Source of the DNA: Amorphophallus konjac
Lineage: Eukaryota > Streptophyta > Magnoliopsida > Alismatales > Araceae
Assembly: GCA_022559845.1 (NCBI GenBank)
Contig: CM040126.1
Span: 222,710,641 to 222,774,640 of the forward strand
DNA length: 64,000 bases
Reading direction: 5' to 3'
Below are positions 25,354 through 38,253 of this stretch, piece after piece (position 1 is the first letter of the stretch; every line of letters begins with the position of its first letter). The notes below the pieces were generated by a model, which saw only the letters and a program-made list of their open reading frames with translations, did not search any database and was not told the DNA's origin. Position numbers and translations under genes: made by a program.

Positions 25354-26656
25354 TGTTGTGCATGTGTGGTACATGCATGATTCTTTGGTTTTGATGATGT
25401 CTGAGTATGATTCATTATAATTCTATTGAATTGATTCAACTATGCTTTAATGTGCATGATAATGCTTTTGATGTCTCCAGGCTATGCTCATCATGAAAAG
25501 ACTCTCTTGTGTAAAGATCTAAAGATTAAAGGAGGATTAAAGAGTGATATTTTCAGATCAAGACACTCAGCCAAGTTGACTCGGGGAGCAACAACAAGCA
25601 AACAACAAAGCCAACAGCATGCATCAGCAATAGCTAGAAGCCACCAGCAACATAAGCTAGCAGTAGAAAAGCCAGCATCTCCCAAATAGAAATGGGAATG
25701 CTTGGTAAGGAGCTTTGGACATGCTTAAACATAAGAGCCAAGGGTCTTCAATTTATTCAAATGAAGCTGGAAATGATTAGAAAGAACATAAAAGGGGAAG
25801 GAGCTATGGTTTTGATCAAATTTAGTTGCAAAGGTTTAAGCAGAAAATCAAAAGAACCATAGGCTGCGTTGACCCCATTACTTCCAGTAGCCACTGACAA
25901 GCATTCAACGAAGGATGCATTGACCCTACCTTCTCATGGCGTCGACGCAAGGGGCTCCCAGAAGCCGTTGTAAATGCGGTTCTCCAAGGCTGAGTCGATG
26001 CACCTATGTAGTTGCATCAACTCCATGGAGGTCTAGCCCGCCAGCAACTCAAAGGGCTGTGAAGATGCGTCGACGCCATGACCCTGTTGCATCGACGCAC
26101 TAGAAGCATTCCAAGCTTATTTCTGTAAAAAACTACAACACTTTAGAGGTTGTACAGAGACCAAAAATAGTCGACGTAAACCTCCAAAAACACATCTTTT
26201 GAGGTCTGAAAAAGGCTCCTACGATAGTGAACTGTCCTTCTGCATCATGAGACTCAAGGATAACCTTTTTGAAAGGAGAGCTGTCAGTAGACAGATTTGG
26301 GAAAGGTCAGTTGTCACTATACTCTACCTTTTGGACACAACCAATGAGACTTCAAGTCAAACCTTTCTACTGCCATGAGGGCCAATCAAAATATAGATCT
26401 AGAAGGTGGCTCCAGATAGAAAATTGGTATTTCCCTGGGCCAATTAGATTTCAGTATGTGAAAACTGTCTTGCTTAAGCCAATCAGATAACTGCATTTTA
26501 AAAAGGCCATACATCATGAGAAGAGCTTGGCAGAAGATCAGATCTGGAGAAAAGCCTGTGCCTCTGCTCTACTATATGTTCGATCAATCATAGATCTCCA
26601 GGGAAAAAGTTTATTGGTCAATGAACTTCATTATTTATTCTCACCAACACCAATAT
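25354..26656 (+). repeat. LTR S (SIRE-like Ty1), left part
   Basis: Begins TGTTGTGCATG with TTTTGATGATGTCT shortly after, as in SIRE/Maximus LTRs. It continues after element C at 47704. Target site: the last five bases, aatat (26652-26656), are repeated at 47699-47703. It has a GTCGAC/GCATCGACGC palindrome cluster at 25866-26105. No protein-coding signal; the short open frames here are not supported. Confidence 0.65.
25866..26105. repeat. Palindrome cluster in LTR S
   Basis: Inverted repeat GAGTCGATGCA (25992-26002) with TGCATCAACTC (26013-26023). TGCGTCGACGCC and GCATCGACGCA form a second pair near 26069-26102. Single GCGTCGACGC and GCGTTGAC half-sites lie at 25866 and 25950. Confidence 0.65.
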
Positions 26657-29345
26657 TGTGACGACCCAGGAGATCCGGATACCGATAACCCAATATCATC
26701 GATTTACCGATACCAAGAGTTCGGGGAAGCCACCCAAGAGGCTGATGAGGCCCCGTAAGGGTTAGTGAGTATTTGTTGAGGGGATGCATAACGAATAGAA
26801 ATTACACGCGTAATATTAATTAAAGCATTCATTTGAACTTTAAACAGAAGCATCTATGTATATCAGAGTGGTAAATTTATACAAGTAGTCCAGATTCATA
26901 TATCACAAGTCACACACTGAACAATGGTCAAAATAAATAACTACACGGGACGTAGCCCGACCAAAAGAAGAAAAAGGACAGACTGACCACTGACCGACCA
27001 CTGACAGACCACTGCTGGCTCTAAGGCGAGAGAATCCTGCAGCCGGTTGCTCTGCCTCACCTGTAAAAGGAAGGGGTGAGTCTCACAGCAGAGACTCAGT
27101 AGGGTTCACAGTAATCCCTAACTTGCAACTAACTAAAGGGAAGCAGTAAAGCGTGCATTGACATATATAAATGACAATTTAATAAAGCTGTAAAACTAAC
27201 TAAACAGTTCATGAATAGCTAACTAGCATGCCAATTAGAATTTAAACGCAAGTACTCAAAATCTACCAATAGATAATAACTCAATCATTTCCAAGTGACT
27301 AAAGAGAGAAGGAGAGGAGATCCACCATAAGAAGAAACCAGATGCCTCCACTGAGGGCTTAGACTACGTCTCAGACATCTACGCAAGCCTGATCATGGCA
27401 AGCGAGACGCGTAATAGTACCAAAATAAGAAACTAGTCAGAGCAACACTCGTCAGTGTCAGTCCAAGTCTCTGACCACGTGTGCACACACCGGCTCGTGT
27501 CTAGAGCCAGGCCTCTAGCTAGTATTCCCCTCCGTAGGACGCTACGGTTGGACTGGGGCCCACAGAACTAGCTTAAAAATCGTAAACTGCGATACCCCGC
27601 CACCTCTCCCGGGTGGGATCAACACTAAAAGTCGTCGGGCTACGACTGGTGGTTCCATCACTAGGAAAGAGAATGTAGCTCTATTGGGATCTAAAAACAT
27701 GCCATAATTTATAATAATGATCAAACATGGCAAATATGAAAGACTAAAAGCATGATTAACTGAATATGCTAAGATGGCCATTATTCAATAATTCAACACA
27801 TAAATAATTGAATATGCTAAAACAATTATTCCATAACCAAATGCCTAAACTATTGAATATGCTGAAATGGTAATTATTTCATAATTAAATGCATGAATAA
27901 TTGACGATGTTAAGGATTAAAATTTGTCGGGGTTAAACGGTTGAAAGAAAACCGCCCCAGTTTATAAAATGACTTAAACATGGCGGAGATGTTATATTAC
28001 ACGTATGATTTAACGAACACGCACAGTAGCAGAACAAGCGGTCGAACAACGAACCGCCGCGTGTTGTTGAACGGACTAGCCGTGAAATTTCTACCGCCAT
28101 TCAAATTCAATTTATTTACGCAGTCTAATAGTCAGCCGCTCGGGTCAACAAAGGGTTTATGGCGGTCCGTTATAAAGTCAAAAAATAAATTAAACATAGT
28201 CCTTGCCGAAGAATTGGATCCACCGGGATCATAACCAGATCCCCTCCCGGTCGACTTAAATCGACGGGAGTTATTATTTTTAACATGTTCCCTGTCATTC
28301 CATCATCATAATATAACAATTTATTGCCTATGAACTCAGCAACGATGGGCATGCTTTTGTTAATATATGAACTCAGCGACGATGGGCATGCTTTCATTAC
28401 TCTATGAACTCAGCGACGATGGGCATGCTTTCATTACTCTATGAACTCAGCGACGATGGGCATGCTTTTGGAATAATTTAACAGGCTAGGGAATTGATCC
28501 CCCTACATTATACGTGCCGAAATGTCCGATCCGGCCTCGAACAAGCTGAGGGACGCGCCGGGGTACGCCTCTCCCGGTCATCTCTCCACTCCACGGTTCG
28601 TCCCGGGTGGATGCCTCCGCGTCCCTCGCATCGCGGAGGAAGTCTCCACCAATCCTAGCACGAGAGGAAGGCCGATTAGCCGCGAGAACGCCGTGAGAGG
28701 GGGAGAGTGGAGTGCCCGAAGCCGCCGACGGGTCGCACCTCCGCGCCGGGATCAGAGCCGATAAAGATACCGACGTGGTCTTGCCTCCGCTAGCCCGCCG
28801 GTGGAGCCGTCGACCGTCCTCCACCGGTCTTGGGCCGCCGCGCCCCGCCGAGGAGAGGAAGGCGAGAGAGGGGGGGTCGCTAGCCGCGGGCTGCCTCCTC
28901 CTTGCCGCTAGGTCACCGCCGGCGCTCCTCCGCCGTCACCGACCGGTGGCCGCCGCCATCCTCTGTCTTGGCCGGCCGGTCGCCACACCGAGAAGAGGCG
29001 AACAGGGGGGGCGGAGTCGCCGTCCTGGGTTCGCCCGCGGTCGCCTATGGGTTTCACCGCCCACGGGTGAAAGAAAGGGGGGGGAGAAAGAGGAAAGTGG
29101 GTGAGAGATGGGAGATCGAGAGATTTAAAAAAAGATTAAAATATTTTTTGATTTTTAACCCTTAATTGCATTCTAAACCCCCTATGAAGCGAAATTGTGT
29201 ATATTCCCACTAATTTCTTAAAACCTTTTAATCTAATTAGATTAAATGCTATAAAAAGTGCATAAATTTCATAAAATTAGCCAAAATTCACGGATTAAAT
29301 TCTATTCTAAAGTTGGTAAAGATCCGTTAAAGAACGGGTCTCACA
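26657..29345 (-). repeat. Element C 3' LTR (2689 bp)
   Basis: Plus-strand ends TGTGACGACCC and GGTCTCACA. Holds the hairpin TGAGTCT...AGACTCA at 27077-27098, acceptor-like CTTTTACAG/GTGAGG on the minus strand at 27061-27062, the CTGACCACGTGTGCACACAC block near 27470, four 37-bp tandem units at 28329-28476 and a GC-rich stretch at 28520-29110 that gives many spurious open frames. Confidence 0.92.
28329..28476. repeat. 37-bp tandem repeat, four units, in C 3' LTR
   Basis: Units start at 28329, 28366, 28403 and 28440, each with TATGAACTCAGC(A/G)ACGATG and GGGCATGC. The sister LTR has five units at 46660-46844. Confidence 0.95.
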
Positions 29346-29360
29346 GTCCCTCCCTCCTAA
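29346..29360 (-). promoter_or_regulatory. Polypurine tract of element C
   Basis: Minus-strand TTAGGAGGGAGGGAC directly before TGTGAGACC, the start of the 3' LTR. Confidence 0.85.
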
Positions 29361-29421
29361 TAAAAATTTCATCCTCGAAATTTAAAAGGAAGAGCAAGGA
29401 GAGAACTGAAAGGAATAAACC

Positions 29422-32400
29422 TTATTTGAAATTTAAAAGGAAGGGAAATTGCTGACGCATTTCGTCCTCACATTCCCATGTAGCTTCATTGCCAGAGTGA
29501 CGCTGCCAAATAACCTTAACCAGAGGAATTACTTTATTTCTCAATCGTTGCTCACGACGATCTTCAATTCTGATCGGATACTCTGGTGTGGATAAATCTG
29601 CAGTCACTTCAGGCCAAACTGAGTCATCAAGGACGTGAGATGCATCTGACACATATTTTCTTAGCTGAGACACATGAAATACATCGTGGATTGCTTGCAT
29701 CGCCGCTGGCAATTGAAGACGATACGCCACTTGGCCCACACGTTCCAGAATAGAAAACAGACCAATATAACGGGGACTGAGCTTTCCACGCTTCCCAAAC
29801 CTCATAACGCCTTTCATCAGAGATATTTTTACAAACACCATATCTCCAAGCTCAAACTGCAATGGTCACCTGCGCTGATCTGCATAACTTTTATGTCGAC
29901 TTTGAGTTGTCAACATTTTCTGCCTGATCAAGCGAACCACATCAGCACATTGCTGAACCATATCAAGTCCTGTCAATAATCTATCACCGACCTCAAACCA
30001 GTTTAAAGGTGTACGACAAGGACACCCATATAAAGCTTCATACGGTGCCATGCCAATGCTGGAGTGATAACTGTTATTATAAGCAAATTCCACAAGTGGC
30101 AAATGCTGACTCCACGAACCTTGCCAATCTAGGCAACACGATCTCAGCATATCTTCTAAAGTCTGAATAGTCCTTTCTAACTGACCATTTGACTGCGGAT
30201 GATACACTGAACTAAAAGCTAACTCTATGCCCAACGCCTTTTGAAAGCTGCGCCAGAAGCCAGAAGTAAACCGTGGGTCGCGATCTGACACAATTGATAT
30301 TGGAATTCCATGCAATGGCACAATCTTTTGAACATAAAGCTCGGCCAATTTCTGAACACTCCAGGTAACTTTAATTGGCAATAATCCTGCTGTCTTTGTT
30401 AACTGATCAACTAACAGCCAGATTCCATCAAAGCCTTGTGAAGTGCGGGGTAAACCCATAACAAAATCTGTCGTGACATGATCCCATTTCCACATCAGAA
30501 TTTCTAAAGGTTGAAGCATTCCTCCAGGTTTTTGATGCTCGACTTTAACCTGTTGGCATGTCAAACACTTAGACACAAATGCAGCCACATCCTTTTTCAT
30601 TCCCGGCCACCAGAACTGCCTTTTCAGATTTTGATACATCTTGGTAGTGCCGGGGTGGATAGCATAACAGGATCCATGGGCTTCACGCAAGATGGTATTT
30701 CTCAACTCATCAACAGCTGGAACATACAGTCGGCCTCAGAAGTTGACAACTAAGTCATCATCAAACTCCACATCGCACATCATTATAACGCGGGACAAAT
30801 CAGAATCTGCCTGCTGAGCTTCCTTGATCTGCTGATAAATAGCTGGAGTCATTACAAGACTAGCACACACAGCTACCGTCGGATCAGAAGGAATGTCCAC
30901 GCTGAAAGTTTCACTAGGAAATTGTTCCCACAACTTTCATTCATGAACAAGCAAATGACTAATTTGCACTTTCCTGCTCAGAGCATCAGCCACAACATTC
31001 ATTTTTCCTAGCCGATAGAAGAGAGTGAAATCATAGTCTTTCGTATATTCCATCCATCTGCGCTGTCGGATATTCAAATCTTTTTGAGAAAACACATACT
31101 TCAAGCTTTGATGATCGGTAAAGATCTCAAATTTCTCCCCATACAAGTAGTGTCTCTAGATTTTCAATGCAAAGATCACCGCTGCAAGCTCCAAATCATG
31201 AGTTGGATAATTCTCTTCATGCTATTTTAATTGTCGGGATGCATAAGCTATAACTTTACCATGTTGCATGAGCACTGCACCCAGACCTACTCGAGAAGCA
31301 TCCGTGCAAACCACGAATCCACCCGAGCCAGAAGGTAATACCAGCACTAGAGAAGAAGTGAGAAGCCTTTTTAATTTATTAAAGCTCTGCTCACATTGAT
31401 CTGACCAGACAAAAGGTACATCTTTACGTGTCAGTCTAGTCATCGGCGTGGCAATCCGTGCAAAACCTTGAATGAATCTTCGATAATAACCAGCAAGACC
31501 CAGAAAACTTATAATCTCTGTCACAGTCCTCGGTCTCTGCCATTGAAGAACAGCTTCAATCTTTACTGGATCAACTGCAACTCCGTCACTAGAAATCACA
31601 TGGCCGAGAAAATGAACTTCCGGAAGCCAAAACCCACATTTACTGAATTTTGCATAGAGTTCGTGATCTCGCAGAGTCTGTAATACAATCCTGAGATGCT
31701 GAACATGTTCCTCTTCAGAAGCCGAATAAACAAGAATATCATCGACAAAGATCACAACAAACCGGTCCAGATATAGACGGAACACACGCTGCATCGGGCC
31801 CATAAAAGCTGATGGAGCATTGGTTAGCCCGAACGGCATAACCAAAAACTCATAATGACCATAACGTGTGCTAAAAGCAGTCTTTTCCACGTCAGATTCT
31901 CTAATCCGCAATTGAAAATAGCAAGATCGAAGATCAATCCATGAAAAGATAGTAGCAGACTGCAATTGATCAAACAAATCATCAATCCTGGGTAGAGGAT
32001 ATTTATTCTTGACAGTCATCTAATTCAATTGCCTGTAATCAATACATAGCCTCAGGCTTCCATCTTTCTTTTTCACAAACAGGACTGGAGCACTCCATGG
32101 AGAAAAGCTGGGACGAATATAGCCTTTTTCCAATAATTCTAACAATTGTGCCCTCGGTTCCTTCAATTCAGCTGGAGCCATGCGGTATGGTGCCTTTGCC
32201 AAAGGTGCCGTACCTGGAATCAATTCAATCACCATTTCTATTTCTCGCTGTGGAGGTAAGCCTGGTAACTCATCAAGAAATACATCAGGAAATTCACAGA
32301 CCAGAGGAATAGCATTGATATCCTGCTGTGGTGCCTCAACAGCAACCACAGAAGCTAAGAATCCCTGACAACCTGCATTAAGCAATCTATAGGCTCGAAT

Positions 32401-33999
32401 AGCATAAATAAGCAAACGAGAAGAACGAGATCGAATACCTTGAAAATAAAATGCTGGTTTCCCATGTGGCTAAAAATAGACTTTCTTTGATCTGTAATCA
32501 ACCACGGCTCCATATTTTTCTAACCAATCCATGCCCAGAATAATATCATAATCAACTAGCTGCAACATATATAATCTATCTGACAACTGATGATTACCAA
32601 TCATAATAGGCGACTCTTCCAGACAAAGAGGAGTGAACCTGAAATCCCCCGAAGGTAATTCCACAAGCAACTCACAAGTAATTTCAGAAGTCGGCTCCTC
32701 AATACAGGTAATGAAGTTTTCAGAAATAAACAAATGAGAAGCGCCTGAATCAAATAAGACACGAGCTGCATGTCTATAAATCATAATCATAACTTCAATA
32801 AGATGAGATGCCACATCTTCGCCCCGGGTAATATGAGAAACCTTTCCCTTCTGCTTCCTGCCCGCTGCAGTAGACTGCTGGGAAGAAGACACTGAAGCTT
32901 GAGGATAATACTGTTGTGCCTAAGGTGGTGGAGGAGGTCTAAACTGAGACGACTGCAGTTGAGAAAATTACACTGGCTTCGGCCTCTGCGGACAGTCTCG
33001 AACCACATGTCCCGGTTGATCACATCGGAAACAAACCACCGGTAGCGAACACGGCTTGCCTGGGTGGCTCCCATCACATCTTGCACACACTCTCGGCTAA
33101 CTAATTGCTGAGCCTTGACGCTGCTTGAAAAGAGGTGCCGATTGCTGCTGCATGGTACCCGAAGAAGCCTGACTGCCATACCGCTTCTTAAACTTCCTGA
33201 ATTTCTTGAACTTAGGCTTAGAAACAGGAATGCCACTGGCAGTAGGAATAGCAGATGGGACTCCTGTAGCAGATGGCTGACTGAACTATTACCGCGGCAC
33301 ACCCGACTGGATTGACGCCATTTGAGTATGCCCTCGGGATCTTGCCAATTCAAGCTCTAAAGCCGCAGCTGTCTGATATGCTGCATCCATCTCCGCAACC
33401 CTGGTCACTGTCAAAGGCTGCCTCAACTCTGGTTTTAATCCACGCAAAAATTGTTCAGTCTTTAAACTTTCATCAGCAAGAATGTGGGGTGCATACCGGC
33501 CCAATTCCATGAACTTGCTCTGATATTCCAGCACAGTCATATCGTCTTGAGCTAGTTCCATAAATTGGTGCATTTTATCCATCCTAAGATAAGCTGGACT
33601 GAAGGTGCGCTCAAAGGCTGTGACAAACTCCATCCACGTGATCTGACGAAGAGGACGGGATCTAAAAGTGACTTCCCACTCCGTGGTCCGCCACGTGAGT
33701 GCTGCTCCTTGGAGTTGAAAAGTAGCCAGCATGACTTTTTCCTCCTCTGTGCACTCCATGGAACGGAATACACATTCAGTTGCATCTATCCACACTCTGG
33801 CTACGTCTGGGTCTTCCAGTCCTTCATAAGTCGGTGGGTGGAACAGCAAAAATTCATTCAAAGCTCTGCCACAGCCACCAGGAGGCAATTCATCTTGAGG
33901 AGCAGGGTCGGCTTGAATTGGGGCTGGCACATTAGCCGGAGTCGGAGGAGAAGTGCCACTACCTTCCCTCGGGACACGCGCCCTTCTACGAGATGTCAT
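29422..33999 (-). pseudogene. gag-pol: gag-pol of element C: one frame with 12 nonsense codons
   Basis: ATG at 33997-33999; the frame is the same to the TGA-side end at 29422, about 1525 codons. Domains in order: gag core (VMLATFQLQGAALTWW-type, near 33730); knuckles CARCDGSHPGKPC and CFRCDQPGHVVRDC near 33080-32990; retropepsin LFDSGASH near 32754; RT with FVDD intact near 31740; RNase H ([22 protein letters not shown]); integrase ([38 protein letters not shown]); chromodomain ending near 29430. Stops: 33289 TAA, 33286 TAG, 33097 TAG, 32968 TAA, 32920 TAG, 32470 TAG, 32020 TAG, 31222 TAG, 31156 TAG, 30937 TGA, 30736 TGA, 29866 TGA. Each is one transition from Gln, Arg or Trp. I see no frameshift. 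Confidence 0.93.
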
Positions 34000-34131
34000 T
34001 TTAATCTAGAAGGAAACACAAAATAACAGAAAATTCATCAGTAAACACAAAAACATCCTGAACCATCAGTTGTAGACTCACATGGACTTGTTCTGGACTA
34101 ATGCGATTTCAATTCCTTATAAAAATCCTCA

Positions 34132-34148
34132 ACACCACTTTGATACCA
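34132..34148 (-). promoter_or_regulatory. Primer-binding site of element C
   Basis: Minus-strand TTGGTATCAAAGTGG just inside the LTR edge at 34151. A Met-tRNA-type site with A in place of the usual G at the ninth position of TGGTATCAG. Confidence 0.75.
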
Positions 34149-34150
34149 AC

Positions 34151-35109
34151 TATGACGACCCAGGAGATCCGGATACCGATAACCCGATATCATCGATTTA
34201 CCGATACCAAGAGCTCGGGGAAGCCACCCAAGAGGCTGATGAGGCCCCGTAAGGGTTAGTGAGTGTTTGTTGAGGGGATGCATAACGAATAGAAATTACA
34301 CACGCAATATTAATTAAAGCATTCATTTGAACTTTAAACGGAAGCATCTATGTATATCAGAGTGGTAAATTTATACAAGTAGTCCAGATTCATATATCAC
34401 AAGTCCCACACTGAACAATGGTCAAAATAAATAACTACACGGGATGTAGCCCGACCAAAAGAAGAAAAAGGACAGACTGACCACTGACCGACCACTGACA
34501 GACCACTGCTGGCTCTAAGGTTTTTCGCTAAAAGCACGAGAGAATCCTGTAGCCGGTTGCTCTGCCTCACCTGTAAAAGGAAGGGGTGAGTCTCATAGCA
34601 GAGACTCAGTAGGGTTCACAGAAATCCCTAACTTGCAACTAACTAAAGGGAATCAGTAAAGCGTGCATTGACATATATAAATGATAATTTAATAAAGCTG
34701 TAAAACTAACTAAACAGTTCATGAATAGCTAACTAGCATGCCAATTAGAATTTAAACGCAAGTACTCGAAATCTACCAATAGACAATAACTCAATCATTT
34801 CCAAGTGACTAAAGAGAGAAGGAGAGGAGATCCACCATAAGAAGAAACTAGATGCGTCCACTGACGGCTTACACTGCGTCTCAAGCATCTACACAAGTCT
34901 GATCATGGCAAGCGAGACGCGTAACAGTACCAAAATAAGTAACTAGTCAGAGCAACACTCGTCAGTGTCAGTCTAAGTCTCTGACCACGTGTGCACACAC
35001 CGGCTCGTGCCTAGAGCCAGGCCTCTAGCTAGTATTCCCCTCCGTAGGATGCTACGGTTGGACTGGGGCCCACAGAACTAGCTTAAAAATCGTAAACTGG
35101 GATACCCTG
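34151..35109 (-). repeat. Element C 5' LTR, left piece (to the insertion of D)
   Basis: Matches 26657-27595. Its terminal base pair differs (TATGACG instead of TGTGACG). It has about 17 extra bases near 34518-34536 absent from the sister LTR. The hairpin is at 34587-34608. It ends with the target duplication ccctg (35105-35109). Confidence 0.93.
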
Positions 35110-36566
35110 TGTCACGCCCCGAGCGCGGAAGATACCCGGAGATGCGCGACGTGTCTATATCAATCATATCAATCAGAGTGGTCGTGTATTCGACGCAAAG
35201 ACAGAGATGCGCAAAATAGCAAGATAACCCAATCCTTTGTTTCATAATGGATAGACTATTACAAATCCAATACTCTGTTTAATAAAAAGGAAAAGAATAC
35301 ATATTTGACTCAAGAAACTATAGGAAAGACTAGACGACACTTGAGCAGCTCTATCACTTTCACTCTTGAACATTCCCATCCGATTGACTTCCATCATCGT
35401 CGGACTTACCTGAAAAGTACAAAGGGACAAACGGAATGAGCGAACGCTCAGTAGGAAATTATATCTCAAGTACTAGCAAGGGGTTTAAGTAATTACATCT
35501 TTCATGAATGCAATAAAGCTATGCATGCTCGCATAAAACGACAAGATAGAGAGAATGTAATATCAAGAAATAAGATGAACTTAATCATGAACTTCCAACA
35601 AGATGACAAGTGTATTCAAGGTATTCAAGCAAGCACGTTTAACAAGTCATGTCAAGAACTTTGGCTATCATGTATCAAGCAAATAAATTACCCTTTTTCG
35701 GGCCACTCATTTCATGTAAAGTCAAGTACGATTCAAGTACAAGATGTGTGTGGAATGTCCAATCAAGCAAGTCAAGTACTCGGTATAATGCCAGATACCT
35801 TATCATTTTAACTCCCATGGGCACAAGTACTTTCGGGTGCTCCTCCCAGGACCAGATCGGGCCCTATATGCATAGGCATTTATCATGTATTTTTGACATC
35901 CACTCTTGTTTATATAGCCAATATAGAGTTTCAATATTCAAGCTTGTAGACTTGTATGACAACTTTGACAGAATAGAGTCCAAAAATATGACAAAGGACA
36001 TAGATTGGCGATAATAACGGTAAAATCACGATATCAATAAAACTAGGTAGAATATGGTTCCCTTAACTTAGGTCCCATGACAAATCAATATGGACATTCT
36101 TTATATAGAATTGAGGTCCACATAAACATTAGATCAAGCAAGATACCCTCATTCCTATCATAGAATTGAGGTTTACAAGAACGACATGATATGGCATGAT
36201 ATCATCATCCCATTAAGAATTTCTTATGATATACTCTTTGTATAATCATAAGGGCCGGTATACCATGTTTCTTTAGATTGACATGGCAAGGATCGTGTAA
36301 TGGGTTTTTAGGGTACAACCAGCTCAGTCGGCCTTGAGGGAATCCAAGGCTACGAGGAGTCTTACGGAGGTCTCTATGACTAACTCGCTAGTCCAAAGGA
36401 ACGGAATGTCCAATGGAGAGCTTGTATGTCAATGAGAATTGAGTGTGATCGATGAAACAACGTGAAACGTGAGACTATACTCACGGAGTGGAGAATAGTG
36501 CCGATTATATAACATATGAAATCATCGGTTAACAAAAACAGGGAAAAATCAGTTTTACAGTAAAAT

Positions 36567-38155
36567 AACGACTTAGGTCAAGTCGTTTCTCAAGTAATTA
36601 ACGCCTAACAGAAGGGCGTTTACATATTTCTATTTTACAGAATTTTTAATAATTTTATTAATTCATGAAAAACACGCCCTAGTCAGGGGCGTTTGTCAGG
36701 TAAGTAACGCCTAACATAAGGGCGTTTACATATGTTCCGTTTTGCAGAATTTTATTATTTCAATAATTTATATAAAACGCGCCCTGGACAGGGGCGTTTC
36801 TTCATAGTTGACGACTATATAAGCAGGCGTCTCATTATTTAAAAATTTGATAGAATATAAATAATTTTTAGGATTTATTTAAAACACGCCCTGGAAAGGG
36901 GCGTTACTGTTTAATTTTATTTTACAGGATATACATAGTTCAGGAATTTACAGAAAACGCGCCCTAGAAAGGGGCGTTTCTTTTCAATTTACGCCCTGTG
37001 ATGGGGCGTTAACAGGTGTAAAACGACGTTGTCAAGGTCGTGAATTCAAGGAATTTATAATATTTCAACAAATAAATTTCCAAGACAGGAGACATGATCA
37101 TGACAAGAAAATTAGCAGGAATTTACAGGTAGAGTCATGCAAGATATTAGAATCGATATTTCATATTTATTGAATTTTAAACAGGATCAATTATTGATTA
37201 CATGCGATTGTTCATGAAATTAACGCCTGTATACAAGGCGTATACTTTTAATTAACGACCACTGCGATGGTCGTTTCTTTTAAAGTAGCGCCCTATTCAA
37301 GGGCGTTTCTTGAAAAATTTACAGAAAACGTATTAAAACTACATGCAAACTGTATAAATATATCATGCATGGTGCTTCTTATATTTATTTTTAGTTTGGG
37401 CTACGAGACTTGAGAAAATCCTACCTTATGATCTGGATGAAGGAGACGAAAGGGCTTTGAAGCTTCAACTGCAACTTAATAGAAGAAGAACAATCGTTCT
37501 TCCGTCAACCTGGAGAGGAAACGAAGGAAGATTAATAATCTTCACAGACATACCGGAAGCTAGGACAAATAACGAGGAATCATAACCTCGTTTTTTACGC
37601 AAGCACCTGATCCTTAACCTGCATTAAAGGAGAGGAAGAATAATCAATATTCTTCATGCGACTGTAAACAGAAGGGCAAAAGAAATAATAAGAACGTATG
37701 TTCTTCACTTACCGTGTAGCAGTAGATCGATCAAATGGTTTAGGGTTGGATCGATCGGGTATATTTATAGGATTTTAGAGTCCTAACAAAGGTAGTGTTT
37801 GATTGAGGGTAATATATCCCTAATAGAGTCCTTACTCTAATAGACACTTACTAGATTAGGTTAATCTTTCCCTGGATAAGCTCTGAGTTCGAACGGGTCA
37901 CGAACTGAATTAACGCCTTAGGTCAGGGCGTCGATTCTTTAATTAACGACCTAGTTCAGGTCGTTTCTTAAGAAACGCCATGTATAAGGGCGTTCCTTGT
38001 TTTTAAAACACGCCTAATATATGGGCGTTTCTTTCACTTACCTATTTGGTCGCGTGAGAGTTGACGACCACATTCGTGGGCGTCCTTTCTTTAGTCACGC
38101 CGTATGTAGAGGCGTTTCTTTTTAAATTAACGCCTTACTCAGAGGCGTTATCTTT
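36567..38155. repeat. About 20 interrupted palindromes in element D 3' LTR
   Basis: Examples: ACGCCTAACAGAAGGGCGT at 36601-36619, ACGCCTAACATAAGGGCGT at 36707-36725, ACGACCACTGCGATGGTCGT at 37255-37274 and ACGACCTAGTTCAGGTCGT at 37946-37964. Loops vary; arms are ACGCC/GGCGT or ACGACC/GGTCGT. Flanks are AT-rich, often TTA before and TTTCTT after. Spacing is irregular. Confidence 0.85.
37762..37769 (-). promoter_or_regulatory. TATA box of element D 3' LTR
   Basis: Minus-strand TATAAATA, about 470 bp from the upstream LTR end. The copy in the right LTR is at 45448-45455. Confidence 0.6.
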
Positions 38156-38240
38156 AATTTGTTTTTTTTTTGTCTGTATTACTTCTGTAATATGTATGTT
38201 TTTAATTTTATTTCAATATTCATTTATCAGGGTTGCTACA

Positions 38241-38253
38241 CCCTCCCCCACTT
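38241..38253 (-). promoter_or_regulatory. Polypurine tract of element D
   Basis: Minus-strand AAGTGGGGGAGGG abutting the 3' LTR. Confidence 0.92.

Larger units (their letters stand above)
35110..38240 (-). repeat. Element D 3' LTR (3131 bp)
   Basis: Plus-strand ends TGTCACGCCCC and GTTGCTACA. Contains the hairpin TGAGCGAACGCTCA at 35437-35450, acceptor-like CTTTTCAG/GTAAG on the minus strand at 35410-35411, the block shared with A and B near 35777-35862, about 20 palindromic cassettes in three groups (36567-37050, 37222-37310, 37910-38160), a donor-like ATAAG/GTAGGA near 37425 and a minus-strand TATA box at 37762-37769. Confidence 0.96.

Noticed and set aside
28522..29104. GC-rich open frames in C LTR (repeated at 46854-47496)
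   Set aside because: Both strands and several frames are open because of base composition; frames are not preserved between the sister LTRs.
32787..33353. Minus-strand open frame of 188 codons in C gag
   Set aside because: Out of frame with the gag domains; the zinc knuckles and linker are read in the other frame.
36567..38155. Possible CRISPR-like array
   Set aside because: Units are palindromes with variable spacing and no constant repeat/unique spacer pattern, in a plant LTR.
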